A stretch of 37,719 nt of DNA. It comes from Chitinophagales bacterium (lineage in GTDB: Bacteria > Bacteroidota > Bacteroidia > Chitinophagales > JADJOU01). The stretch is taken from contig JALOMB010000009.1 in assembly GCA_025455685.1 (NCBI GenBank), positions 1 through 37,719 on the forward strand, written 5' to 3'. The notes below the pieces were generated by a model, which saw only the letters and a program-made list of their open reading frames with translations, was not told the DNA's origin and did not search any database. Of this stretch, positions 7,434 to 15,528 are shown one piece after another. The position numbers and the translations under genes are program-made. Positions within the stretch are counted from its first letter, which is position 1, and each line of letters opens with the position of its first letter.

Positions 7434-9065
7434 TTAGGTTTGAATTACTCCTAGATTAAAAGGTGCTACTTGCGTATATTGAGCAGTTTGAATCCCTATA
7501 GATATAATATTACGAGTTGCTTTAGGATCGATAATCGCATCTACCCAAAGTCTCGAAGCAGCATAATAGCTCGAAGAGGTTTCGTCAAATTTTTGAGTAA
7601 TTTCTTCTAGCTTGGCCTGTTTTTCTGCATCGCTCAAGACTAATCCTTTTTTTTCGAGTGAGGCAAGTTCTATCTGAGCCAAGGTTTTTCCGGCTTGCAA
7701 CCCACCCATGACAGCTATTTTGGCTGAAGGCCAGGCTACTATAAGTCTTGGATCATATGCTTTGCCACACATCGCGTAGTTTCCAGCCCCATAAGAGTTT
7801 CCGATAATTACGGTAAATTTAGGCACTGTAGAATTTGAGATTGCATTGACTAGTTTGGCGCCATCTTTAATAATGCCCCCGTGTTCACTTCGGCTCCCGA
7901 CCATAAAACCAGTAACGTCTTGCAGAAATACGAGGGGTATTTTCTTTTGGTTACAATTCATAATAAATCGTGCCGCTTTATCAGCACTATCGCTATAAAT
8001 CACACCGCCAAATTGCATTTCTCCTTTTTTGTTTTTTATCACTTTTCTTTGATTGGCTACAATACCTACACTCCAACCGTCGATTCTAGCGTAGGCACAA
8101 ATTATTGATTGACCATAATTTTCTTTGTAAATATCTAACTGACTATCATCCACTATAGCTTCAAGCAATTCTTTCATATCATAGGGCGTGGCATTGTCTT
8201 TAGAAACAAATTGATAGATTGCATCATCAGAGTCAAACCTTGGACTTTTGGGCTCATCTCTCTGAAATGGAAATTTAATAGGTTGCGGAATTTTAGATAA
8301 GATACTTTTAATCTTATCTAAACAAGAAGCATCATCGGGCATATTATAATCACAAACACCACTAATTTCTGTATGCGTGACAGCGCCACCTAAAGTTTCA
8401 TTGTCAATGTCTTCACCAATAGCAGCTTTAACTAAATAAGAGCCTGCTAAAAAGACTGATCCTGTTTTATCTACGATAAGGCTTTCATCACTCATAATTG
8501 GTAAATATGCACCACCTGCTACACAAGATCCCATAATAGCCGCAATTTGAATAATGCCCATAGAACTCATTTTAGCATTATTTCGAAAAATCCTGCCAAA
8601 ATGTTCTTTATCTGGAAAAATCTCATCTTGCATCGGAAGAAATACACCAGCTGAGTCCACTAAATAGATTATCGGAATTTCATTTTCCATTGCGATTTCT
8701 TGTGCACGAAGATTTTTTTTTGCCGTAATTGGAAACCAAGCGCCAGCTTTTACGGAAGCGTCATTAGCTACTACGATACAGGTTCTTTTGGCAATCTGAC
8801 CCATGACTACGATTACGCCGCCACTGACACATCCACCAACCTCTTGATACATGCCATATCCCGCAAATTCTCCAATTTCTAAACGCTTCGCATCCTTGTC
8901 GAGTAGATAATCAATTCGTTGTCTTGCAGTCATTTTGCCCATTGCGATTTGTTTATCCAAATTCTTTTGACCGCCGCCTAAATGTTGAATTTTGGATAAT
9001 GATTTCAATTTATCCAAAGATAGCTTCATGAAATCTATATTTTTGTTCTTCTGTATATCACTCAT
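7434..9065 (-). CDS. Acyl-CoA carboxylase, carboxyltransferase (beta) subunit, methylcrotonyl-CoA carboxylase-like
   Basis: A 543-residue biotin-dependent carboxyltransferase with both crotonase-fold halves. N-terminal half: GGGQKNLDKQIAMGKMTARQRID, VVANDASVKAGAWFPITAKK, and IMGSCVAGGAYLPIMSDES, followed by VFLAGSYLVKAAIGE and GGAVTHTEISGVCDY. The last pattern is more like methylcrotonyl-CoA carboxylase than propionyl-CoA carboxylase. C-terminal half: VFLQDVTGFMVG, then GNSYGAGNYAMCGKAYDPRLIVAWPSAKIAVMGG. It transfers carboxyl from carboxybiotin to an acyl-CoA, probably in leucine breakdown or a related pathway. The biotin carboxylase/carrier (alpha) subunit is not in this window. It lies 10 bases after the PAP2 gene in a tight operon. 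The substrate is inferred, not proven. Confidence 0.9.
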   Translation of the reverse strand: MSDIQKNKNIDFMKLSLDKLKSLSKIQHLGGGQKNLDKQIAMGKMTARQRIDYLLDKDAKRLEIGEFAGYGMYQEVGGCVSGGVIVVMGQIAKRTCIVVANDASVKAGAWFPITAKKNLRAQEIAMENEIPIIYLVDSAGVFLPMQDEIFPDKEHFGRIFRNNAKMSSMGIIQIAAIMGSCVAGGAYLPIMSDESLIVDKTGSVFLAGSYLVKAAIGEDIDNETLGGAVTHTEISGVCDYNMPDDASCLDKIKSILSKIPQPIKFPFQRDEPKSPRFDSDDAIYQFVSKDNATPYDMKELLEAIVDDSQLDIYKENYGQSIICAYARIDGWSVGIVANQRKVIKNKKGEMQFGGVIYSDSADKAARFIMNCNQKKIPLVFLQDVTGFMVGSRSEHGGIIKDGAKLVNAISNSTVPKFTVIIGNSYGAGNYAMCGKAYDPRLIVAWPSAKIAVMGGLQAGKTLAQIELASLEKKGLVLSDAEKQAKLEEITQKFDETSSSYYAASRLWVDAIIDPKATRNIISIGIQTAQYTQVAPFNLGVIQT

Positions 9066-9075
9066 AGGTTTAAGA

Positions 9076-9744
9076 TTAAAGGGTTAACGAATATTGATAT
9101 TGATTATTAAAATACAGACTATAAATTTTTACATATAACTTATAGAGCATATAACACACTAGCCAAGCACAAATTACATCTATGGTCCAATGAATTTTTT
9201 GAATTAATAGCAAGATAGATAAGGCAATTCCAATCAACAAAATCAATGTTTTTAATTTAGGATAGGGAAAACACAAATAAGCTACTACTATAGAAATCGT
9301 ATGGCCACTAAAAAATAAATCTTTTCTAAAGGAAACTCCATTATATGTAGTGTAGGTCAAAATAGGGTCAATGAGGGTTATCATGTCAGCGGGAGCTTCT
9401 AAATGCACTAAATGAAGTGCTATTAATCTAAATATCATAGCGGTATTCGTAATCCATATCATCCATAGCAACTCCAAAGGATATGCAACGAAAAACAAAT
9501 ATACCATGAACAAAGTGCCATACAAAAAGATGAATATAGGTAAGGACATATCGTATGAAGGCAATTTTTTCAATACGAAATCATTGAGCAAAAATCCATT
9601 GAGCTGTTCTAGCTCAGGAAGCCGCAATCGATAGAGATAGCTTATAAAAAAAATAGTCATTATACCAAGCATCAAAAAAAACACAAGTTTCCTTTCTTTC
9701 AAGAAAAGTTTCCAATTGTAGCTTAAATCGTTAAAGTACTTCAT
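9076..9744 (-). CDS. PAP2-family (sphingomyelin synthase-like, PAP2_C) membrane phosphatase/transferase
   Basis: A 222-residue integral membrane protein with about five or six hydrophobic segments. The active-site motifs of the PAP2 superfamily are visible in the C-terminal half: FFSGHT (C2 histidine) and IHWTIDV (C3 histidine and aspartate), which is the sphingomyelin-synthase-like pattern. The enzyme should act on a phosphorylated or head-group-carrying lipid in the membrane. Its ATG overlaps the stop of the polyprenyl synthetase gene (TAATG), so a polyprenyl diphosphate or a lipid made from it is a reasonable but unproven substrate. Confidence 0.75.
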   Translation of the reverse strand: MKYFNDLSYNWKLFLKERKLVFFLMLGIMTIFFISYLYRLRLPELEQLNGFLLNDFVLKKLPSYDMSLPIFIFLYGTLFMVYLFFVAYPLELLWMIWITNTAMIFRLIALHLVHLEAPADMITLIDPILTYTTYNGVSFRKDLFFSGHTISIVVAYLCFPYPKLKTLILLIGIALSILLLIQKIHWTIDVICAWLVCYMLYKLYVKIYSLYFNNQYQYSLTL

Positions 9745-10718
9745 TATTTTTCTCTATATACTAAATAATTCATAATCTGTAACATTTTTTCTTTGTTTTC
9801 TGAACTTATTGATAAGTTTTCCATAAGTTTTTTGGAGGTTTCAGTATAGTGATTTCTTAAGTTTTCAGCATAGGTAAGTGCGCCTGATTCCATGTATATG
9901 TTTTGGAAGTCTTCAATTTTTTCTGGTATATAGGTTTTGGTTTCTAGCCATTTATTCATTATAGCGATTTGATTTTTGTGAGCGTTCTTCAAGGCATAAA
10001 TGCTGAGAATTGTTTTTTTATTATTGATAATATCACCACCTATAATTTTACCAACTTTATTTTGATTGCCAAAGCAATCTAATATATCGTCTTGAATTTG
10101 AAAACTCAAACCTATATTTCGTCCTATTTCATATAAATCTTGGATTTCTTTCTTAGATTGTGAAGAGAGCAATGCTGCGATACACAAACTTGAGCCTATG
10201 AGCACACCAGTTTTATAATCTATCATAAGCATATATTCTTGCTCTGTTACATTATATTCTTGTTCGAAATCCATATCGAGTTGCTGTCCACTACAGATTT
10301 TTAATGCAGTATTATTGATTAGCTCGAAGACTTCATAAAAATAGGGCTTGTCTTTAGCTTTTTCGAGTAATTTATAGGATAAGATCAACATAGCATCACC
10401 ACTTAATAAAGAAGTATTGAGTCCAAATTTTTTGAAAGCGGTAGGTTCACCCCTTCTTATTTCACTATTATCCATAATATCATCATGAATGAGTGTAAAG
10501 TTGTGAAAAATCTCAATTGACATACATAAATTGAGCAATACCGGATCTATATCAATTTGATACATTTCTGCGCAAGCGAGCAATATACTCGGCCTAATGC
10601 GTTTTGCATCTAAATACATCATGTATTTGAAAGGTTCATTGAGGTGCTCCGGTGAAAGATTAGGTAAGTTTTGGTGCAGAAAATCATTAAATTGACTACA
10701 GTATTTATCTAGTATCAT
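9744..10718 (-). CDS. Trans-isoprenyl diphosphate synthase (polyprenyl synthetase)
   Basis: A 324-residue enzyme that condenses isopentenyl diphosphate with allylic diphosphates in the cytoplasm. Both aspartate-rich motifs are present: the first as HDDIMDNSEIRRGEPT (D79, D80, D83) and the second as QIQDDILDCFG (D210, D211, D214); KRIRP and the lysine of YKTG are also present. I start it at 10718 rather than the longer frame from 10796, because 10718 gives an ATGA overlap with the hutG-like stop and a normal family N-terminus, while the extra 26 residues would lie wholly inside the upstream gene. Chain length (farnesyl, geranylgeranyl or longer) cannot be read safely. It sits between an arginase-fold gene and a PAP2 gene. 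Confidence 0.9.
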   Translation of the reverse strand: MILDKYCSQFNDFLHQNLPNLSPEHLNEPFKYMMYLDAKRIRPSILLACAEMYQIDIDPVLLNLCMSIEIFHNFTLIHDDIMDNSEIRRGEPTAFKKFGLNTSLLSGDAMLILSYKLLEKAKDKPYFYEVFELINNTALKICSGQQLDMDFEQEYNVTEQEYMLMIDYKTGVLIGSSLCIAALLSSQSKKEIQDLYEIGRNIGLSFQIQDDILDCFGNQNKVGKIIGGDIINNKKTILSIYALKNAHKNQIAIMNKWLETKTYIPEKIEDFQNIYMESGALTYAENLRNHYTETSKKLMENLSISSENKEKMLQIMNYLVYREK

Positions 10719-11695
10719 TTGGGTGTAGTTATAAATTCTAAAATGAGTTGTGCAATAAATTTTGCTTGGTATGACGAAGACTCTGTACTTATCCATTCTG
10801 CGATATGCACATAATCAATAGTAAAATGCTTCGTTAAATAAAGCACAATTTGATAAAGCTCTCTACTCGAAATACCAAAACTTGTCATCGCTGAAGCCGT
10901 GAAATGTTCAATACTATCCATATCAATTTCTATTCCTAGGTTATTGCCATGAGCCGCTTTTATAAAAGATATAAAGTTTGTTATGATTTGATTGTCCATT
11001 AGTATGTTGTCAATGAATTCGACAAATATACTATTTTTATTGGAATTTATCAGGTCAAAAATATGTTGGTTATTATAAGGCTTCAATAAGCCATAGATAT
11101 AATACGCTTCAATCAATTGGTTTTCCCATGCTAGACTAAAACCATTACCGCTATGCCGGGGATTAGTTTCCCTTAAATCAGCATGATTGTCTATATTTAA
11201 CGTAGAAATTTTTCGTCCTTTAGCTCGACTTATTCCTTTGATTATGGGATAGGCGTTGTTGTGTCCTCCTCCGATAATAATTGGAATACTGCCATGTCGA
11301 CTAATTTCGTAGATAATCGGCCAAAGAAATTCATCTAATTCAGTTACTTTTTTTGAAGCATTTTCAAGACCGATATCAGAGGCTTTTTCAGATGTATCAA
11401 TATAGCCTAAAACCAGCAAATCACTTACATTTACAGTATATTGATTATATTGCATGTGAAGCAATTTAGACAATATATCAAAAAAACCTGTTTCGCAACC
11501 GCTTTTGCCGTGATTGGCTATAACGCCAAAAGATTCAGGAATGCCTAATAAGGTATATCTTGGTTTTTTTTTCGCTATATAGTCTGACCAATTTTCATGT
11601 TCAGAAAGTTGAATTTTCTGACCAATTTTTATTTCGCCCTTTCTAGACATAAATAGTTTGGATCGATTGTCAGCGGTATAGACTTGAAGCTTCAT
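10715..11695 (-). CDS. hutG: Arginase/formimidoylglutamase-family ureohydrolase
   Basis: A 326-residue arginase-fold enzyme with the dinuclear manganese ligands in order: GGGHNNA (H145), LNIDNHADLRE (D169, H171, D173) and EIDMDSIEH (D258, D260). The usual DxDxxDPxxAP motif is replaced by DMDSIEHFTASA, a variant seen in Bacteroidota proteins annotated as formimidoylglutamase. Together with hutI in the same window, this suggests the last histidine-degradation step, N-formimidoylglutamate to glutamate and formamide, but arginase-like activity on another guanidino compound is not excluded. The start at ATG 11695 is chosen because the longer frame begins with TTG inside a promoter-like TTTCTTTG. 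It is the first gene of a six-gene operon; the following start overlaps its stop. Confidence 0.75.
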   Translation of the reverse strand: MKLQVYTADNRSKLFMSRKGEIKIGQKIQLSEHENWSDYIAKKKPRYTLLGIPESFGVIANHGKSGCETGFFDILSKLLHMQYNQYTVNVSDLLVLGYIDTSEKASDIGLENASKKVTELDEFLWPIIYEISRHGSIPIIIGGGHNNAYPIIKGISRAKGRKISTLNIDNHADLRETNPRHSGNGFSLAWENQLIEAYYIYGLLKPYNNQHIFDLINSNKNSIFVEFIDNILMDNQIITNFISFIKAAHGNNLGIEIDMDSIEHFTASAMTSFGISSRELYQIVLYLTKHFTIDYVHIAEWISTESSSYQAKFIAQLILEFITTPK

Positions 11696-11709
11696 GTTTG
11701 CAATTTTAC

Positions 11710-11717
11710 AAAGAAAC
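11710..11717 (-). promoter_or_regulatory. Possible -7 box of the hutG-led operon
   Basis: On the minus strand this reads TTTCTTTG, one mismatch from TAnnTTTG, 14 bases before the chosen ATG. It lies in the 159-base divergent spacer shared with the TPR-like gene. Confidence 0.35.
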
Positions 11718-11809
11718 AAATATTTCTTTGATTTAAAAGTATAAAAATCGATTTGTGGATAAAATGTAAATAATTTAAAAGCATTAAGTAAAAATTTAGA
11801 TTTTTTTTA

Positions 11810-11837
11810 TTGAGATAAAAAAAATGGACTATATTTA
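11810..11837 (+). promoter_or_regulatory. Possible promoter of the TPR-like gene
   Basis: A TTG at 11810-11812, 17 bases, then TATATTTA at 11830-11837 (one mismatch from TAnnTTTG), 17 bases before the proposed TTG start. Confidence 0.4.
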
Positions 11838-11854
11838 CATTTAAAAAATAAGAT

Positions 11855-13789
11855 TTGGACTTTCATACAAAACAACTCATTCATTCTTTTGAAAAAGCGA
11901 AAATTGAAGACACCAAAGTTTTTTTAGATAAATCAGACTTTGAAGTACTACTAAAATATTATGTCCAAACAGAGAATCATACTAAGGCTATTGAGGTCTA
12001 TGAAATGGCTATTGATTTTTATCCGCAAGCATTTGAGTTTGTAGTTCAAGCTATTCAATCACTTAATCATTTACAGCGTTTTAGAGATGCCATGTCTCTG
12101 ATAGACATATACAAAGACATGTCTATCAGTATCGGTCAGTTTTATATAGCGGCTTTTGACACATATAAATTTGCTTCTCAGGGAAATTTATCCTATGATA
12201 TTTTGAAACTAGGAATAGAGCATGCTCGAGATCAGCGTCATGTTATTTTCAATATGCTGTCTCTTTTTTATTATCTCAATGATGACTTAAAACAGGTATA
12301 TCAATTTTTTAAAACCTGGGTAAAGGAATTTCCGCAACGCATAGAAGCTCATATTTTCGTATCAAATATTCTGAAGGCGAGTTTTTTCAAAAAAAATGAT
12401 ACAAATTTTGAAAAATTTATGGACAAGCTCACCGATTTTTATGATAGTAGAATCAAAGAAAATTCTTTGGATGATATTGCTTGGTATGTTCTGTATAATA
12501 TATCTTTGGCACAAGATAATTTTGATGTTGCTCGGGAAAGGCTCAACAATAGTATAGCTGTAAAGTCAGATGAAATTTTTTACCTCAAAGAAAAATACAA
12601 TTTCGAAAAAAATATCATGAAAGACCATTTGCGTGCAATTGATGTCATGCAAATGATCGTCTCATCTAAGCAGGCTATCGCTAGAGATTCTTTTGAGTTA
12701 GGTAATATTTATTTTGATTATGAAATGTTTGAGGCTTTTGAACAAACAATGTATCAGATTATCGAAAAATTTCCTGAATATCATAGTTATGCTCGTTATT
12801 ATTTGATTAATTATTATTTCCTCTCAGATAAAAGAACGCTTATCGATAATTTGTGCAACATTGCTTCGCATGAAATTCCTGATAAATTAAAGCTTGAATT
12901 TTATTTTATAAAAATTATCAATAAGCTTACTTTAAGAAATGAATCCAATATACAAGAAGATATTGATATGTTTGAAGAAGCAATGTCAAAGTACTTTGAG
13001 AATTTTGTAAATAATGACGAGTTTATCTTCGACAGTTATATTCAAGATTATAAATTTATACATGATTCAGAAGAAAATGAAGAAAATCTCACCGATTATG
13101 ATACTTCAGACACTTTAGAAGTAGATAATTATATACAAAGTGTCATGAAGGACTATGAAGACAAATCAGAAAGATATATTACGGAAGAAGAGTTTTTGCG
13201 AGACATGCCCGATTATTATGAAAATGACTTTGAAGAAGATGAAGCAGGTGATGATGATCAGGATCATGATGAAGAGGATTTTGATGAGGAAAATGAAGAC
13301 TTTGATGAAGACTTTGATGAGGACTTCGAGGATATGTCAGATCCTTTTTCATCTATGGAGTCTTTTGATGAGGAACAGATCGAAAGTAATGATTTAGAGT
13401 ATTTTGGTGTAGATTTCTTATGCCTTGACAATAATTTCGACATGTACACGATGATTTTCGGTAATTTCGAACCAGATTTGGTATTGGGAAAATGCATCAA
13501 TTTCAAAATTCTCAATCTTGTTTTCCTATTGTATGAAAATCAAAATTTTCAGCAAGTTATCGATTTAGGGCAGCATTGGTTAATGAAGTATCAGTTTAAG
13601 TTCTTGTCTTATATGATAAGTTTAGCTTATTATCAATTAGGTGATTATGGTAAATTTATTGAATGGCTTGACTTTGGATTAATACATCAACCGAGACATC
13701 ATAAAATGTTTTTTGAAATTCTAGAAAATCAACAAGAATTACTCGATATCGTATTAGAAAGAGTTCAGTTAATTTTGTCAGAGCGTTAA
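11855..13789 (+). CDS. Tetratricopeptide-like protein with an acidic low-complexity stretch
   Basis: A 644-residue, helix-rich cytoplasmic protein. Residues ~30-120 and ~260-330 show TPR-like helical pairs (for example KAIEVYEMAIDFYPQAFEFV), and the last 100 residues again look like TPR helices (LGDYGKFIEWLDFGLIHQPRH). Residues ~395-510 form a strongly acidic, probably disordered stretch, densest at DDDQDHDEEDFDEENEDFDE, encoded by imperfect DNA repeats. The proposed start is TTG at 11855: the same frame has a stop just upstream at 11849 and the first ATG is about 50 residues in, past conserved-looking helices. It likely acts as a protein-protein scaffold. It is followed after one base by aroE, a pairing I recall in flavobacterial genomes, so they share a transcript. 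Confidence 0.8.
   Translation: MDFHTKQLIHSFEKAKIEDTKVFLDKSDFEVLLKYYVQTENHTKAIEVYEMAIDFYPQAFEFVVQAIQSLNHLQRFRDAMSLIDIYKDMSISIGQFYIAAFDTYKFASQGNLSYDILKLGIEHARDQRHVIFNMLSLFYYLNDDLKQVYQFFKTWVKEFPQRIEAHIFVSNILKASFFKKNDTNFEKFMDKLTDFYDSRIKENSLDDIAWYVLYNISLAQDNFDVARERLNNSIAVKSDEIFYLKEKYNFEKNIMKDHLRAIDVMQMIVSSKQAIARDSFELGNIYFDYEMFEAFEQTMYQIIEKFPEYHSYARYYLINYYFLSDKRTLIDNLCNIASHEIPDKLKLEFYFIKIINKLTLRNESNIQEDIDMFEEAMSKYFENFVNNDEFIFDSYIQDYKFIHDSEENEENLTDYDTSDTLEVDNYIQSVMKDYEDKSERYITEEEFLRDMPDYYENDFEEDEAGDDDQDHDEEDFDEENEDFDEDFDEDFEDMSDPFSSMESFDEEQIESNDLEYFGVDFLCLDNNFDMYTMIFGNFEPDLVLGKCINFKILNLVFLLYENQNFQQVIDLGQHWLMKYQFKFLSYMISLAYYQLGDYGKFIEWLDFGLIHQPRHHKMFFEILENQQELLDIVLERVQLILSER
13262..13335 (+). repeat. 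Imperfect 12-base repeats encoding the acidic stretch
   Basis: Several copies related to GAAGACTTTGAT (with GAGGATTTTGAT and GAGGACTTCGAG variants) follow each other and encode E/D-D-F-D/E units. Copy number could vary between strains. Confidence 0.6.
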
Positions 13790-13790
13790 T

Positions 13791-14546
13791 ATGAGCCTAA
13801 ATTTTGGACTGATAGGACGGGATATAAGTTATTCTAAATCAAAGGAGCTTTTTGAACACTATTTTTCTTCTGACGCTTATCGTTATGAACTTATCGATAT
13901 TCCAAATGAAAAGACTTTGTATCAAATTTGGCCGGAGCTTAAGAAAAGCTTCCGTGGGATCAATGTAACAATTCCATATAAATCATCAGTCTTAGGATTG
14001 CTCCAGGAAGTAGAAGACCAAGCTAAACACGTTCAGAGTGTCAATACAATTCTCTTTGAACCTAATGGAGCCTTAGGGATAAATACTGATTTTCACGGCT
14101 TTGATTTAGCATTTGTACAGCCTTATTTAATGAATAAAAGGCAGAATATAAAAGAAGTATTGATTTTAGGAAATGGTGCTACGGCGAGAATGATAAAACA
14201 TTCATTCACGATCAATTTTCCTTATGCACGCGTTAGATTAGTCGGTAGAAGTGGTACTTTTGATTTATCAATAGCACAATTATCGACGGAAATAACCCAA
14301 ACGCTAGATGTTTTGATTAATGCTACGCCTACAGGCACTATAAACTATAGTGTATCGCAATATTTTCCTTTTGAAGAATTTTGCTATAAATCAAGCTTAC
14401 AAGTATTTGATGTCGTGTATCAACCCGAGAATACGCCTTTTGTTTCCTTTTTTCGAAGTAGAGGCCACAAGGCTGTGTCGGGTTTGGAAATGCTTAAATA
14501 TCAAGCGATTGCTGCGTATCGATTTTGGGGTATTTATCCGAAATAA
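13791..14546 (+). CDS. aroE: Shikimate dehydrogenase
   Basis: AroE reduces 3-dehydroshikimate to shikimate with NADPH in aromatic amino acid synthesis. At 251 residues it is slightly short for the family but complete. Visible motifs: FGLIGRDISYSKS (shikimate-binding serines), RGINVTIPYK with catalytic K64, NTDFHGF with D100, the Rossmann loop LGNGATARM, NATPTGT, and FDVVYQPENTPFV. The C-terminal GLEMLKYQAIAAYRFWG fits the shikimate-binding glutamine region. The ATG follows the TPR-like gene's stop by one base, so translation is probably coupled. Confidence 0.95.
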   Translation: MSLNFGLIGRDISYSKSKELFEHYFSSDAYRYELIDIPNEKTLYQIWPELKKSFRGINVTIPYKSSVLGLLQEVEDQAKHVQSVNTILFEPNGALGINTDFHGFDLAFVQPYLMNKRQNIKEVLILGNGATARMIKHSFTINFPYARVRLVGRSGTFDLSIAQLSTEITQTLDVLINATPTGTINYSVSQYFPFEEFCYKSSLQVFDVVYQPENTPFVSFFRSRGHKAVSGLEMLKYQAIAAYRFWGIYPK

Positions 14547-14574
14547 AAAAACTTTTCATTTAAAAAAAAAATAT

Positions 14575-14582
14575 TATCTTTG
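14575..14582 (+). promoter_or_regulatory. -7 box upstream of rpmE2
   Basis: TATCTTTG matches TAnnTTTG exactly, 33 bases before the L31 ATG. It gives the ribosomal protein gene a promoter separate from aroE. Confidence 0.6.
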
Positions 14583-14615
14583 CAATCCAAATAAAATTAA
14601 ATTGAAATTTACTTT

Positions 14616-14879
14616 ATGAAACCAGATATTCACCCAAGTACTTATAGGTTAGTTGTATTCAAAGATTTCTCTTGTGATTATTCTTTTTTGACTAAATCAT
14701 GTGCTCCAAGCAAAGAAACTATTGTTTTTGAAGGCCAAGAGTATCCATTGATCCCAATTGAAATATCTAATCAAAGCCATCCATTTTTCACAGGCAAGAT
14801 GAAATTCGTAGATTCTGCGGGTAGAATTGATAAGTTTCAGAAGAAATTTACAAATAAACTTACTACGAAGAAAAGTTAG
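14616..14879 (+). CDS. rpmE2: 50S ribosomal protein L31 type B (zinc-independent)
   Basis: An 87-residue ribosomal protein bL31 of the type B form. It begins [17 protein letters not shown] and carries the conserved [28 protein letters not shown] block. The zinc-binding CxxC of type A L31 is absent, as expected for type B; the cysteines present (in FSCDY and KSCAP) are not in that arrangement. It helps bridge the ribosomal subunits. It is monocistronic, with its own -7 box upstream and a strong terminator downstream. In many bacteria type B is induced under zinc shortage, but no Zur-like operator was recognised here, and Bacteroidota often use type B constitutively. Confidence 0.95.
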   Translation: MKPDIHPSTYRLVVFKDFSCDYSFLTKSCAPSKETIVFEGQEYPLIPIEISNQSHPFFTGKMKFVDSAGRIDKFQKKFTNKLTTKKS

Positions 14880-14903
14880 TCTTTTTTTCAAAAATATATT
14901 CTG

Positions 14904-14936
14904 AGCATTTTGATTTTTTCAAGATGCTTTTTTTTT
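14904..14936 (+). terminator. Intrinsic terminator after rpmE2
   Basis: A 10-bp stem (14904-14913 with 14919-14928, one T-G wobble), a TTTTT loop and a tract of nine T, directly before the bcp gene. Confidence 0.9.
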
Positions 14937-14953
14937 ACTAATAACATCAAAAA

Positions 14954-15400
14954 ATGCTTCATTCACCAGCACCTAAATTTCAAGCTATAGATTCTTTTGG
15001 AGATAAAATCGACTTTCCTATCTTGGGGAAATGGAATGTTTTATATTTTTACCCAAAAGATAATACACCAGGCTGCACGGCTCAGGCCTGTAGTACGAGA
15101 GATGGTTTATTGTCACATCCAATAGAAAATATGGTGATTTTTGGCGTAAGCCCAGATTCTATGAAGTCTCATGCTAAATTTATCGAAAAGTTTGCGTTGA
15201 ATTTTCCGCTGTTTTCAGATGAAGACCATTCTATAGCTCAAGCATACGGTGTATGGGGAGAAAAAAAATTTATGGGCAAAACTTATATGGGTGTCACTAG
15301 AAAAACATTTCTAATTGATCCAGCAGGTAAAATTGCCCATATTATTGATAAAGTTGATACTAAAAATGCATTTTCTCAAATAAATACATTGATTAAATAA
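14954..15400 (+). CDS. bcp: Thioredoxin-dependent peroxiredoxin, BCP/PrxQ type
   Basis: A 148-residue thiol peroxidase that reduces hydrogen peroxide and organic hydroperoxides in the cytoplasm. It has the peroxiredoxin core YFYPKDNTPGCTAQAC with peroxidatic cysteine C41 and, five residues on, a second cysteine C46, the layout of the atypical 2-Cys BCP subfamily. Also seen: GVSPDSMKSHAKFIEKFALNFPLFSDE and GVTRKTFLIDPAGKI. The ATG is close behind the rpmE2 terminator and no clear TAnnTTTG box was found, so its promoter is uncertain. Confidence 0.95.
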   Translation: MLHSPAPKFQAIDSFGDKIDFPILGKWNVLYFYPKDNTPGCTAQACSTRDGLLSHPIENMVIFGVSPDSMKSHAKFIEKFALNFPLFSDEDHSIAQAYGVWGEKKFMGKTYMGVTRKTFLIDPAGKIAHIIDKVDTKNAFSQINTLIK

Positions 15401-15416
15401 ATTTGTATTATCTTTG
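15389..15416 (+). promoter_or_regulatory. Promoter of the DEAD-box helicase gene
   Basis: A -33 TTG (15389-15391, inside the end of bcp) and a -7 box TATCTTTG (15409-15416) are 17 bases apart, an excellent fit to the Bacteroidota consensus. Initiation near 15420 would leave a leader of about 108 bases. Confidence 0.7.
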
Positions 15417-15430
15417 CAGTATATTTAGCG

Positions 15431-15493
15431 AAAGACAAAACGTAAGGATTATAATAAGTCTTATTCGGGGTTGAAATTCTGTGTTTTGTTTTT
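15431..15493 (+). promoter_or_regulatory. Structured 5' leader of the DEAD-box helicase mRNA
   Basis: Bases 15431-15441 can pair with 15483-15493 over 11 bp (one G-U pair), enclosing a 41-base loop, within the untranslated leader between promoter and ATG. Long structured leaders are known for cold-induced helicase and Csp mRNAs; a regulatory role here is inference. Confidence 0.4.
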
Positions 15494-15528
15494 GAGCGAT
15501 ATTTTTTTTAAACTCAAAAATTCAAACT

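Noticed and set aside
10719-10796. N-terminal extension of the polyprenyl synthetase
   Set aside because: It lies inside the hutG-like gene and has no family similarity; the ATGA overlap at 10718 is the better start.
13264-13515. Minus-strand Ser/Lys-rich open frame
   Set aside because: It is the mirror of the acidic repeat in the TPR-like gene; GAT/GAA repeats read as serine-rich on the other strand.
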